Shown: in pieces, positions 18,283 to 26,551 of the stretch
Numbering within the stretch: the stretch's first letter is position 1
Layout of the letters: every line of letters starts with the position of its first letter
Assembly: GCA_030524745.1 (NCBI GenBank)
Contig: JAUNGC010000004.1
Coordinates: 84,846 to 148,845 of the forward strand
Reading direction: 5' to 3'
Length of the DNA: 64,000 nt
Origin: Eubacteriales bacterium
GTDB lineage: Bacteria > Bacillota > Clostridia > Lachnospirales > Lachnospiraceae
The notes under the pieces: model-generated
What the model was told of the DNA's origin: nothing
Seen by the model: the letters and a program-made list of their open reading frames with translations, nothing else
The model's database searches: none
Position numbers and translations under genes: made by a program

Positions 18283-19332
18283 ATGGAGCATTATCTGGAA
18301 CAGTTGGATATGACGGAGATGATGGAGAATCTGGATAGATTTTTCCCTGAGTTTACCTGGAATCTGTCCGGCATGTTTGATCAGATTCTTGCGGGGAACT
18401 GGAAAGAAGCGCTGTCGATGATCTGGCAGGGGATATTTGGGAATTTACTTTCGGAAGCGGCCGGGATGAAGGGGCTTCTGGCGACCATATTGCTTCTGGG
18501 AATGCTGTCCGTGCTCATTTCCGGTTTTATGACAGGATTTGAAAACCGGCAGATTGCGGAGATCGCGCATACCATTTTTTATCTGCTTCTGCTGGCCGTA
18601 TTACTGAAAATTTTTTACCAGTGCTATCAGACTGCGCTCAGGGTGCTGGAAGGAATGACCCAGTTTTCCGCTCTCGTTTTGCCGGCTCTATGCTTAAGCC
18701 TGGGACCGGCTGCCGGAACCGTGACGGCGGCGGGCTATTATGAATTGGCGCTGTTCATCATTTTTCTGGTGGAAAATTTTATTCTGCACATCTGTATGCC
18801 GCTCATGCCCGTTTTCATGCTGCTGCTTTTGATGAACGGGGTGTGGGAGGAAGGAAAGCTGGCGCCGCTGATGGAATTGTTGGAGAAAGGGATTTTGGCT
18901 GCGTCAAAATTCTGTCTCGCCGCAGTGACGGGATTTGGCTTTCTGCAGTCCATGGTAGCGCCGGCTCTGGATTCGCTCAAGCGCGGCGCGGCCCAGAAGG
19001 TCATTTCCGTGATCCCCGGACTGGGGGATCTGGCGGAAGGAACGACGCAGCTTCTCATCGGTTCCGCTATACTGGTGAAAAACGGACTCGGGGTTTTTGT
19101 GCTGCTGCTGCTGGTCGCGCTGGTGGCGGTGCCCTTCGGAGAACTGCTGTTGTATGGCGTTTTATTGAAAGTGAGCGGCGCTCTGGTGGGAGTGGCGGCT
19201 GATAAAAGGCTGACAGCGTCGATTCTCCGCACGGCCGACGCGGTTTTTCTTTCATTGCGGCTGGCTGGATGCGGCGCGGCGTGCTTTTTTATTCTGGCGG
19301 CGATTATTACCTGTCTGGTGGGAAGGGGATAG
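18283..19332 (+). CDS. spoIIIAE: Stage III sporulation protein AE
   Basis: A 349-residue polytopic membrane protein of the spoIIIA channel with about eight hydrophobic helices and the family segment RGAAQKVISVIPGLGDLAEG. It begins MEHYLEQLDMTEMMENLDRF without a signal peptide and is about 50 residues shorter than the Bacillus protein, which carries one. The ATG at 18283 follows GTGGGG closely; the spoIIIAD stop is 2 bp upstream. Confidence 0.88.
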   Translation: MEHYLEQLDMTEMMENLDRFFPEFTWNLSGMFDQILAGNWKEALSMIWQGIFGNLLSEAAGMKGLLATILLLGMLSVLISGFMTGFENRQIAEIAHTIFYLLLLAVLLKIFYQCYQTALRVLEGMTQFSALVLPALCLSLGPAAGTVTAAGYYELALFIIFLVENFILHICMPLMPVFMLLLLMNGVWEEGKLAPLMELLEKGILAASKFCLAAVTGFGFLQSMVAPALDSLKRGAAQKVISVIPGLGDLAEGTTQLLIGSAILVKNGLGVFVLLLLVALVAVPFGELLLYGVLLKVSGALVGVAADKRLTASILRTADAVFLSLRLAGCGAACFFILAAIITCLVGRG

Positions 19333-19336
19333 GAAA

Positions 19337-19936
19337 ATGGAGAGTTTGAGCCGGATTTTTGACGTACTGAAAGGAACGGCCCTGTTTCTTGTGGCCGCCA
19401 GAATTATTTTGCTGATCTTCCCCGGAAAAAAGTACGATAAATACGGGAAAATGGTGGTTGCGCTTGTGGTGCTCTCCCAGCTTGCGGTCCCGATTCTTTC
19501 TTTCGGGAACGAAGATCTTGCCGGCTTTTTTACCGAGACGGCGGACGTCCTGGAAGCGCAGAACGAGATGTTTTCCGCAAAAATAGAGGGGATTTCTCAG
19601 GAACAGGACGATCTGGTGGAGAACGGGCTTGTATTATCGGTGGAAGAGCGGATTGCCGGTCAGGCACAACAGGCGGGCGTAAAGGTCACGGACGTGCGCG
19701 TGGGGGACGGCAGCATCATCATAGAGGTGAAAGCAAATGGGGCGGAAGAAAACAGCGTCGCGGTTGATCCTGTGAAGATCGGAACGATTGAACTGGGCGG
19801 CGATACCGGGGAAGACGTCGCAGCGAGAGCGGATGCGGGGGCGCGGAAGGGAAAGCGGCGGGAAGATCTGGAAGGCCTTTTTGCCGGCGCGCTGGGAATG
19901 GGGGAAAAGGAGGTGGAGGTGATTGAACTTCAGTAA
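19337..19936 (+). CDS. spoIIIAF: Stage III sporulation protein AF
   Basis: A 199-residue protein with two N-terminal TM helices (about 10-30, 37-55) and a soluble ring-building-motif-like domain (KVTDVRVGDGSIIIEVKA). The cluster position between AE and AG and the typical FPGKKYDKYGKMVVALVVLS segment support the call. Its last 14 bp overlap spoIIIAG. Confidence 0.87.
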   Translation: MESLSRIFDVLKGTALFLVAARIILLIFPGKKYDKYGKMVVALVVLSQLAVPILSFGNEDLAGFFTETADVLEAQNEMFSAKIEGISQEQDDLVENGLVLSVEERIAGQAQQAGVKVTDVRVGDGSIIIEVKANGAEENSVAVDPVKIGTIELGGDTGEDVAARADAGARKGKRREDLEGLFAGALGMGEKEVEVIELQ

Positions 19937-20522
19937 ATTGCGGACATGGTGCAAAAAGAGAATGACCAGGGAAAACATGATTGTGTTGGGACTTCTGGGA
20001 ATTCTGATCATGGTGATCGCTCTTCCGACGGAAAAAAAAGAAAAAGCGAACACAGAGTCCGGTTTATTGGACTCTGGAAATGATATGATGGATTCAGATA
20101 CCGGACAGGGAGATTTTTTACAGGAAGAAGCGCTGGAGAAAAGGCTGGAGGCGTTTTTGGCCTGCATGGACGGCGTGGGAGAGGTGCGGGTGATGATTAC
20201 CTTTGCATCCACACAGGAGCAGGTGGTGGAAAAGGACAGTCCGGCCAGCCGTTCCCAAACGAATGAAAGCGATTCGGCGGGCGGCAGCCGCAGCGTGGTA
20301 TCGGAGGATCTGGAGGAAGACACCGTTTATACGACGGACCAGGCAGGGAATCAGGTTCCTTATGTGAAGCAGACGCTGGCGGCGCGAGTGGAGGGGGTGA
20401 CTGTGCTGGCGCAGGGGGGTGACTCCGGCACAGTACAGAAGAATATTACCGATGTGATTGAGGCATTATTTGGAATAGAGGCTCATAAAATAAAAGTAGC
20501 TAAGATGGTGACGGCTCCGTAA
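19923..20522 (+). CDS. spoIIIAG: Stage III sporulation protein AG
   Basis: Forms the large ring of the mother cell-forespore channel. A single TM (about 20-34), an acidic disordered stretch, and a ring-building domain (LEAFLACMDGVGEVRVMITF ... VEGVTVLAQGGD ... IEALFGIEAHKIKVAKM) are visible. TTG start at 19923 with AAGGAGGTGG 7 nt upstream. Length 199 residues. Confidence 0.9.
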   Translation: MNFSKLRTWCKKRMTRENMIVLGLLGILIMVIALPTEKKEKANTESGLLDSGNDMMDSDTGQGDFLQEEALEKRLEAFLACMDGVGEVRVMITFASTQEQVVEKDSPASRSQTNESDSAGGSRSVVSEDLEEDTVYTTDQAGNQVPYVKQTLAARVEGVTVLAQGGDSGTVQKNITDVIEALFGIEAHKIKVAKMVTAP

Positions 20523-20569
20523 GCAATGCCGTTATCGAAGATGAATGAGGAAAGCAGAGGGAGCAGAAA

Positions 20570-21328
20570 TTGAAAAACATGTTCAAACGCAACCAGATCA
20601 TGATTACAGCCCTGGCGATTATGATCGCTGTAGCAGGTTACCTGAATTTTGCAGGAACAAAGATCGGGGAAGAGGAATTGGTGAGTGCAGGGGTGCAGAC
20701 ATCAGAGGACGATATGGCGGCGCTCCTGGATCTTTCGGAGGAAGATATCGCGTACGATATTCCGAGCCTGGATTCGGACGACGAGGCTTTGGCGGCGGAT
20801 AATTATCTGGATGCGGATATGCAGATGGTGGATCAGGCCAATGTCTCCGTCGTATCGGACTATGTGGACGAGGGGATGGCGGAAGCGGCTGATGATACCG
20901 GCGCAGTCAGTCAGGAGGTGGAAGTGCCGGACGGCGAGACGCCGGGAGAAGCGGTATATACCAGTTCGGCGGGAGTTTCCACACTTTCGGGAGCGAAGCT
21001 TTTAAAGGAGCAGACGCGGGCGAAAAATAAAGAAACGCTTCTGGAAATCATCAATAACGCAAACATAGCGGAGGACCAGAAGCAGGAAGCTGTGAACAAT
21101 ATGATCGCGCTGACAGATATCGCGGAGCGGGAGACTGCGGCTGAAATCCTGCTGGAGGCCAAAGGCTTTGCGGACGCCGTCGTCACGATTACGGATGACA
21201 GCGCCGATGTGGTGGTGGGGATTTCCACGCTGACGGACGCACAGTGCGCGCAGATTGAGGATATCGTATCAAGAAAGACGCAGATTGCAGCAGAGAATAT
21301 CGTCATCAACCCGCTTTCGGGCAACTGA
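20570..21328 (+). CDS. spoIIIAH: Stage III sporulation protein AH
   Basis: Mother-cell half of the SpoIIQ-SpoIIIAH zipper and channel. One N-terminal TM (about 9-25), a long acidic linker (35-135), and a YscJ/FliF-like ring domain at the end (DAVVTITDDSADVVVGIS). TTG at 20570 has GAGGGAG five bases upstream; the ATG at 20579 is the alternative. Length 252 residues. Last gene of the operon. Confidence 0.9.
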   Translation: MKNMFKRNQIMITALAIMIAVAGYLNFAGTKIGEEELVSAGVQTSEDDMAALLDLSEEDIAYDIPSLDSDDEALAADNYLDADMQMVDQANVSVVSDYVDEGMAEAADDTGAVSQEVEVPDGETPGEAVYTSSAGVSTLSGAKLLKEQTRAKNKETLLEIINNANIAEDQKQEAVNNMIALTDIAERETAAEILLEAKGFADAVVTITDDSADVVVGISTLTDAQCAQIEDIVSRKTQIAAENIVINPLSGN

Positions 21329-21344
21329 AAAAGGGTGGGCAGCA

Positions 21345-21361
21345 GTTCGGCTGCGCCGGAC
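21345..21361 (+). repeat. Short GC hairpin, copy 1 of a related pair
   Basis: GTTCGGC and GCCGGAC pair around TGC. The core TTCGGCTGCGCCG recurs exactly at 25695-25707 before asp23. Confidence 0.6.
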
Positions 21362-21382
21362 CGTTACAGGCGCGGTCCCGAA

Positions 21383-21404
21383 TTATCCCAACGTTATCCC
21401 AACG
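21383..21404 (+). repeat. 11-bp tandem duplication before deoB
   Basis: TTATCCCAACG occurs twice head to tail (21383-21393 and 21394-21404), 74 bp upstream of the deoB start. It may be a regulator site or a chance duplication. Confidence 0.6.
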
Positions 21405-21477
21405 TTTTCAAAAAAGCGTGCTAAAATGAAAAGAGTGTGGTACACTATTGCTATCTGTACAGTTAGGAGATACAAAC

Positions 21478-22629
21478 GTGAAAAGAGTATTTTTGATTGT
21501 TTTGGACAGCGTGGGAATCGGGGAGATGCCGGATGCCGCCGCCTATGGGGATGCAGGAACCAATACCCTCAAAGCGGCCGCATCCAGTCCCTATTTCCAT
21601 ATGCCGAATATGGCGAAACTGGGTCTGTTTCATATGGACGGAGTTGACTGGCATGAGAGAGAAGGTGAATTTACCGGCAGAATTGCCCGGATGAAGGAGG
21701 CTTCCAGGGGGAAGGACACGACGATTGGGCATTGGGAGATTGCGGGAATTTATTCTCCGAAGCCCCTGCCCACTTATCCGGACGGATTTCCAAAAGAGGT
21801 TCTGGAGCGTTTCAGCCAGGCTGTCGGAAGAGGGATTTTGTGCAACCGGCCTTATTCCGGCACGGCTGTGATTCAGGATTATGGAGATGAGCATGTAAAG
21901 ACGGGCAAACTCATCGTTTATACGTCGGCGGACAGCGTATTTCAGATCGCCGCTCATGAGGAGGTGGTGAGCCTTGAAGAACTCTACCGCGACTGTGAAA
22001 TCGCGCGGCAGCAGCTTTGCGGAGAGCATGGCGTGGGCCGGGTGATCGCGCGGCCTTTTACCGGAGAGAGCGGTCATTATACCAGAACGCCCAGACGGCA
22101 TGATTATTCCCTTCTGCCGCCGGGCACCACGATGCTGGATCAACTGCAGGACGCCGGTAAAACGGTGATCGGCGTCGGTAAAATCCGGGATATTTTTGCG
22201 GGGAAAGGGATTACGGAATATGTGACCACCACCGGCAATGAGGACGGCATTGCAAAGACCATGGAATATATGAAGAAGGAGTTCGAGGGGCTTTGCTTTG
22301 TCAATCTTGTGGATTATGATATGCTGTACGGGCATCGAAGGGATATCGACGGATATGCCAAAGCGCTCTCCTATTTTGACGGGAAGCTGCCCGGGATGCT
22401 GTCTTTGCTGAAAGAAGAGGATATTCTGATGATTACGGCAGATCACGGATGCGATCCTTCCTATACAAAAACCACGGATCACACGAGAGAATATACGCCG
22501 TTTGTGATGGCCGGGCCGGGCGTGAGGGCGAAAAATCTCGGGACGCGGGAAACCTTTGCGGATATTGCGGCGACCGTTTTGGATTATTTTGGAATAAAAC
22601 CGGCCTTTCAAGGGGATTCCATGCTTTAA
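21478..22629 (+). CDS. deoB: Phosphopentomutase
   Basis: Interconverts ribose-1-phosphate/deoxyribose-1-phosphate and the 5-phosphates in nucleoside salvage. An alkaline-phosphatase-superfamily enzyme of 383 residues. Metal-binding and active-site motifs are visible: VLDSVGIGEMPDA, GKDTTIGHWEI (nucleophilic Thr region), and DHGCDPSYTKTTDHTRE. The GTG at 21478 is chosen because AGGAG lies 8 nt upstream; an in-frame TTG at 21448 has no site. Neighbouring purine-nucleoside genes often found with deoB are absent. Confidence 0.92.
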   Translation: MKRVFLIVLDSVGIGEMPDAAAYGDAGTNTLKAAASSPYFHMPNMAKLGLFHMDGVDWHEREGEFTGRIARMKEASRGKDTTIGHWEIAGIYSPKPLPTYPDGFPKEVLERFSQAVGRGILCNRPYSGTAVIQDYGDEHVKTGKLIVYTSADSVFQIAAHEEVVSLEELYRDCEIARQQLCGEHGVGRVIARPFTGESGHYTRTPRRHDYSLLPPGTTMLDQLQDAGKTVIGVGKIRDIFAGKGITEYVTTTGNEDGIAKTMEYMKKEFEGLCFVNLVDYDMLYGHRRDIDGYAKALSYFDGKLPGMLSLLKEEDILMITADHGCDPSYTKTTDHTREYTPFVMAGPGVRAKNLGTRETFADIAATVLDYFGIKPAFQGDSML

Positions 22630-22712
22630 CGCTGCCGGAGAAAAAGCAGCTTTTACGAAGCCCGCCCTGAAAGCGGGAAAATAGGACAGACGATATATCG
22701 GAGGAAATCAGA

Positions 22713-24308
22713 GTGAGTAACCTGAAGGAAGAAATCAACAGAAGAAGAACATTTGCCATTATCTCCCATCCGGACGCCGGAAAGACGACGCTGACGGAGA
22801 AGTTTTTGCTGTATGGCGGCGCGATTAATCTTGCGGGAAGCGTCAAGGGAAAAGCGACGGCAAGGCATGCGGTTTCCGACTGGATGGAGATCGAGAAGCA
22901 GAGAGGTATTTCCGTCACCTCTTCCGTGCTGCAGTTTGAATATGACGGCTATTGCATTAACATACTGGATACGCCGGGGCATCAGGATTTCTCGGAAGAC
23001 ACGTACAGGACGCTGATGGCGGCGGATTCTGCGGTCATGGTGATCGATGCCAGCAAGGGCGTGGAAGCGCAGACGAGAAAGCTGTTTAAAGTCTGTGTAA
23101 TGCGCAAGATTCCGATTTTTACATTCATCAATAAGATGGACCGGGACGCTAACGATACATTTGACCTTCTGGATGACATTGAAAAGGAACTGGGGATTGC
23201 GACCTGCCCGATGAACTGGCCGATCGGTTCCGGCAAAAGTTTCAAGGGCGTGTATGACCGGGAAAAACGGTGTGTGATCACCTATTCCGATACGGAAAAG
23301 GGAACCAAAGAGGGCGAGTCGACGGAAATTGCGCTGGAGGAATTGGACAAGCTTACAGGTTTTGTGGGAGAGAATCTGAAGGACAAGCTGCTTGAGGAAA
23401 TTGAACTGCTGGACGGCGCCAGCGCGGAGTTTGATCTGGGGGAGGTGCAGGCGGGAACGCTGACGCCGGTATTTTTCGGTTCCGCGCTGACGAATTTCGG
23501 CGTGGAGGACTTTTTGCAGCATTTTCTGAAAATGACGACGACGCCGCTGCCAAGAAGGGCGGACTGCGGCGTTATAGATCCGGTGGACAACCAGTTTTCC
23601 GCTTTTGTGTTCAAGATTCAGGCGAACATGAATAAGGCGCACAGAGACAGGGTGGCCTTCATGCGGATCTGTTCCGGGAAGTTCGATGCGGATATGGAAG
23701 TGAAGCACGTTCAGGGAAACCGGGTGATGCGCCTTTCCCAGCCGCAGCAGATCATGGCGAACGACAGAAAGATTTTGTCGGAGGCTTATGCGGGAGATAT
23801 CATCGGCGTGTTTGATCCCGGCGTATTTTCTATCGGGGATACGCTGTGCATGCCGAAGGAGCAGTTTACTTATGAAGGGATTCCGACCTTTGCGCCGGAG
23901 CATTTTGCCCGGGTGCGTCAGGTGGATACCATGAAGAGAAAGCAGTTCATCAAAGGAATCAGCCAGATCGCCCAGGAGGGCGCGATCCAGATTTTTCAGG
24001 AGTTCAACACCGGTATGGAAGAGATCATCGTCGGCGTGGTAGGCGTTTTGCAGTTCGACGTGCTTAAGTTCCGGCTGGAGAATGAATATAATGTGGACAT
24101 TAAGCTGGAACCTTTGCCGTACGAGCATATCCGCTGGATTGAGAATAAGGACGAGGTGGATCTGACGAAGCTGGTGGGCACCTCGGATATGAAGAAAGTG
24201 AAGGATTTGAAGGATAATCCGCTTCTCCTGTTTGTCAATTCCTGGAGCGTCGGTATGGTGCTTGACCGGAATAAGGGACTGGCGCTTTCAGAGTTTGGAC
24301 GGAACTGA
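22713..24308 (+). CDS. prfC: Peptide chain release factor 3
   Basis: A translational GTPase that recycles RF1/RF2 after termination. 531 residues. GTP-binding motifs are SHPDAGKTTLTEK (G1), DTPGHQDFSEDTYRTL (G3) and NKMDRDANDTFDLLDD (G4). The C-terminal RF3 domain contains GVVGVLQFDVLKFRLENEYN. A GTG start at 22713 follows TCGGAGGAAA by 6 nt. Long open frames on the opposite strand are shadows. Confidence 0.94.
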   Translation: MSNLKEEINRRRTFAIISHPDAGKTTLTEKFLLYGGAINLAGSVKGKATARHAVSDWMEIEKQRGISVTSSVLQFEYDGYCINILDTPGHQDFSEDTYRTLMAADSAVMVIDASKGVEAQTRKLFKVCVMRKIPIFTFINKMDRDANDTFDLLDDIEKELGIATCPMNWPIGSGKSFKGVYDREKRCVITYSDTEKGTKEGESTEIALEELDKLTGFVGENLKDKLLEEIELLDGASAEFDLGEVQAGTLTPVFFGSALTNFGVEDFLQHFLKMTTTPLPRRADCGVIDPVDNQFSAFVFKIQANMNKAHRDRVAFMRICSGKFDADMEVKHVQGNRVMRLSQPQQIMANDRKILSEAYAGDIIGVFDPGVFSIGDTLCMPKEQFTYEGIPTFAPEHFARVRQVDTMKRKQFIKGISQIAQEGAIQIFQEFNTGMEEIIVGVVGVLQFDVLKFRLENEYNVDIKLEPLPYEHIRWIENKDEVDLTKLVGTSDMKKVKDLKDNPLLLFVNSWSVGMVLDRNKGLALSEFGRN

Positions 24309-24331
24309 GCGGAGCATTTTTCTCAAAATAA

Positions 24332-25567
24332 ATGAAGAGAATTGATATGATCAGAAAATGGAAGAGTATTGTCTGGCTGATGGCCATCGTTTTTCTGACG
24401 TCCTGCGGCAGGATGGATGCGCCGGACGCTGTTTTCAGGACGGAGACGGCCGCGGAGGCGGATGCGTTTTCGGACGGCCTTTCGGAGGCGGATCCTGAAC
24501 CGGAAACTCAAATGCGCGGCGGGGAAGAGCGGACTAAGAAAGAGGACGGAATCTTTTTGTATGCCTATGAAACGCTTGCTACGCAGGAAGAGCGGCAGCT
24601 TTATGAAGAAATGCTGCGCTCCTTAACGCAGCGGGAGAGTGAGACGGAACTTTCCACGCTGAAGCAGGAATTGTTGGAGCCCGTGTTCCATTGCGTGCTG
24701 GCAGATCATCCGGAAATCTTTTATGTGGACGGATATACGAGCACGACCTACAAGCTGGGGGATGCGCTGAAAAAGATCACGTTTTCCGGCGACTATACGA
24801 TGGAAGAAGAAGAGATTGTCAGAAGAAGCGGTCTTTTAGAGGACGTGATCGGCGAGTGGCTTTCCGGACTGGAAGCGGATGCGGATGATTACGAAAAGGT
24901 CAAATATCTGTATGATTTATTGATTTTGAAGACGGAATATGAGTTGGGATGCGCCGACAGTCAGAACATCTGCTCCGTTTTCCTAAACGGCAGATCCGTC
25001 TGCCAGGGGTACGCCAAAGCGCTGCAGCTTTTGTGCCAGAGGGCCGGCATCCCGGCGCTTCTGGTAACCGGCCGGGTGAACGGAGGCGGTCACGCATGGG
25101 ACATGCTGCAGCTTGACGGCGAATGGTATTATGCGGATCCGACCTGGGGAGATGCGTCCTATCAGAAGGAAGAGGGGGACGCTTTATCAGGGGCGGACTA
25201 TCCGGCGGTCAATTATGATTATTTCTGCGTGACCACAGAGCAGATTACGAAGACGCATCAGTTGGGCGAAGAACAGAATCTGCCCGTTTGTACGGCGGTT
25301 TCTGCGCAGTATTACCGCCATGAAGGCCTGTATCTGGAATCCGCCGATGAGGAGAAGCTTGCCGCCATCTTCAGCCGGGCGGGGCAAAGCGGTGCGGAAA
25401 CGGTGACGTTTCAGTGCGCCGATGAGGAAGTCTACCGGGAAGTATACCGGCTTCTCATAGAGCAGCAGAAGATTTTTGATTATCTGCCAGATACAAACGG
25501 TACGGTAGCCTATGCGGATTCTCCCGTCCAGGGAACTTTCTGCTTCTGGCTGTCGCAGTCTGGGTGA
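24332..25567 (+). CDS. Transglutaminase-like lipoprotein
   Basis: A 411-residue probable lipoprotein: signal peptide with lipobox FLTSC (Cys25). An acidic linker follows, then a transglutaminase-like domain with the triad Cys in RSVCQGYAKAL, His in GGHAWDMLQLDG and Asp in YYADPTWGD. Such domains act as proteases or crosslinking enzymes at the cell surface; activity here is unproven. ATG at 24332 or 24347 are both possible; neither has a strong ribosome binding site. It stands between prfC and the asp23 operon. Confidence 0.75.
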   Translation: MKRIDMIRKWKSIVWLMAIVFLTSCGRMDAPDAVFRTETAAEADAFSDGLSEADPEPETQMRGGEERTKKEDGIFLYAYETLATQEERQLYEEMLRSLTQRESETELSTLKQELLEPVFHCVLADHPEIFYVDGYTSTTYKLGDALKKITFSGDYTMEEEEIVRRSGLLEDVIGEWLSGLEADADDYEKVKYLYDLLILKTEYELGCADSQNICSVFLNGRSVCQGYAKALQLLCQRAGIPALLVTGRVNGGGHAWDMLQLDGEWYYADPTWGDASYQKEEGDALSGADYPAVNYDYFCVTTEQITKTHQLGEEQNLPVCTAVSAQYYRHEGLYLESADEEKLAAIFSRAGQSGAETVTFQCADEEVYREVYRLLIEQQKIFDYLPDTNGTVAYADSPVQGTFCFWLSQSG

Positions 25568-25631
25568 CAGAGCAAATCCCCATTTTATCAGGCGGCAGCG
25601 ACGAAAAATACTAGGCAAATGCAGTTGATTT

Positions 25632-25640
25632 TGTTATAAT
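25632..25640 (+). promoter_or_regulatory. Extended -10 promoter of the asp23-nusB operon
   Basis: TGT followed by TATAAT (25635-25640) forms an extended -10. The -35 region (TAGGCA, 17 bp upstream) is poor. It lies 100 bp before asp23 and upstream of the 13-bp hairpin. Confidence 0.55.
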
Positions 25641-25687
25641 GCAAGATAGAGTGGCAATTGTCTGAATTGTTTGTTACGGGATAATAG

Positions 25688-25716
25688 GGAACAATTCGGC
25701 TGCGCCGAACTGTTCC
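25688..25716 (+). repeat. GC hairpin in the asp23 leader, copy 2 of a related pair
   Basis: GGAACAATTCGGC pairs with GCCGAACTGTTCC around TGC with one mismatch. There is no T tract, so it is not a normal terminator. Its core is identical to 21346-21358. Confidence 0.65.
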
Positions 25717-25740
25717 GATAAGAGTGAAGGAGGCAACAGC

Positions 25741-26127
25741 ATGGAAAAGGAACTGAGCAAAAATACGTATGTATTACAGGAAGACGAAAATATCGGCACC
25801 GTACAGATCGCCGATGAAGTGGTTGCCATGATCGCATCTCTGGCGGCCACGGAAGTTGACGGCGTTTCCGCAATGGCCGGCAATATTTCCAACGAGTTGA
25901 TGAGCAAGGTCGGCGTGAAGAGCCTGACCAAGGGCGTGAAGGTGGAAGTGATCGGTTCCAGCGTGAAGGTGGAACTGACCGTATTGATGGAGTATGGTTA
26001 TAATATTCCGGGGACCAGCCGCAAGGTGCAGGAACGTGTGAAGAATGCGATCGAGAATATGACGGGTCTTAAGGTGACGGATGTGAATATCCGGATTGCC
26101 GGCGTGAATATGAATGCCGGAAAATAG
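25741..26127 (+). CDS. Asp23/Gls24 family envelope stress protein
   Basis: A 128-residue protein with the DUF322/Asp23 fold: IGTVQIADEVVAMIASLAA, DGVSAMAG, KVEVELTVLMEYG-like core and VKNAIENMTGLKVTDVNI. In Firmicutes a member (YqhY) regularly lies directly upstream of nusB and is linked to fatty-acid/envelope homeostasis; that order is kept here. AAGGAGGCAAC precedes the ATG. Confidence 0.9.
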   Translation: MEKELSKNTYVLQEDENIGTVQIADEVVAMIASLAATEVDGVSAMAGNISNELMSKVGVKSLTKGVKVEVIGSSVKVELTVLMEYGYNIPGTSRKVQERVKNAIENMTGLKVTDVNIRIAGVNMNAGK

Positions 26128-26144
26128 AGTTGCCAGGAGAAGCG

Positions 26145-26543
26145 ATGAACAGAAGAGAACTGAGAGAGCAGATTTTTAAATTGTTGTTCCGGGTGGAATT
26201 CAACGCGCAAAGCGAGATGACCGAGCAATGCACTCTTTTTTTCGAGGATGAGGAGAATACGGCGTCCGAGAAGGATATCGCGTATATCCGGGGAAAATAT
26301 GAGAAGATTGCGGAGAAGCTGCCCGAAATTGATGAACTGATTAACAAGACGGCGAAGGGATGGAGCACGGACCGCATGGGAAAGGTGGATCTTACCATCA
26401 TCCGGCTCGCCGTTTATGAGATCCGGTACGACGAGGAAGTGCCGGAGGGCGTGGCGATCAATGAAGCGGTGGAACTGGCCAAGAAATTCGGACAGGACGG
26501 ATCTTCCGGTTTTGTAAACGGTATCCTGGCAAAGTTTGCGTGA
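26145..26543 (+). CDS. nusB: Transcription antitermination factor NusB
   Basis: A 132-residue all-helical RNA-binding protein that with NusE binds boxA and prevents early termination in rRNA operons. MNRRELREQIFKLLFRVEF and VPEGVAINEAVELAKKFG are typical. ATG 26145 has CAGGAGA six bases upstream. It is 17 bp after asp23 and close to xseA. Confidence 0.92.
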   Translation: MNRRELREQIFKLLFRVEFNAQSEMTEQCTLFFEDEENTASEKDIAYIRGKYEKIAEKLPEIDELINKTAKGWSTDRMGKVDLTIIRLAVYEIRYDEEVPEGVAINEAVELAKKFGQDGSSGFVNGILAKFA

Positions 26544-26551
26544 GTGGAAGC

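Noticed and set aside
21463-22611. 382-residue open frame antisense to deoB
   Set aside because: Shadow of a clear phosphopentomutase gene; no start signal or domain.
22653-24128. 491-residue open frame antisense to prfC
   Set aside because: A codon-bias shadow, rich in His/Arg, on the strand opposite a clear RF3 gene.
25688-25716. Terminator before asp23
   Set aside because: The hairpin is strong but no T run follows and it lies after the promoter, so termination is unlikely.
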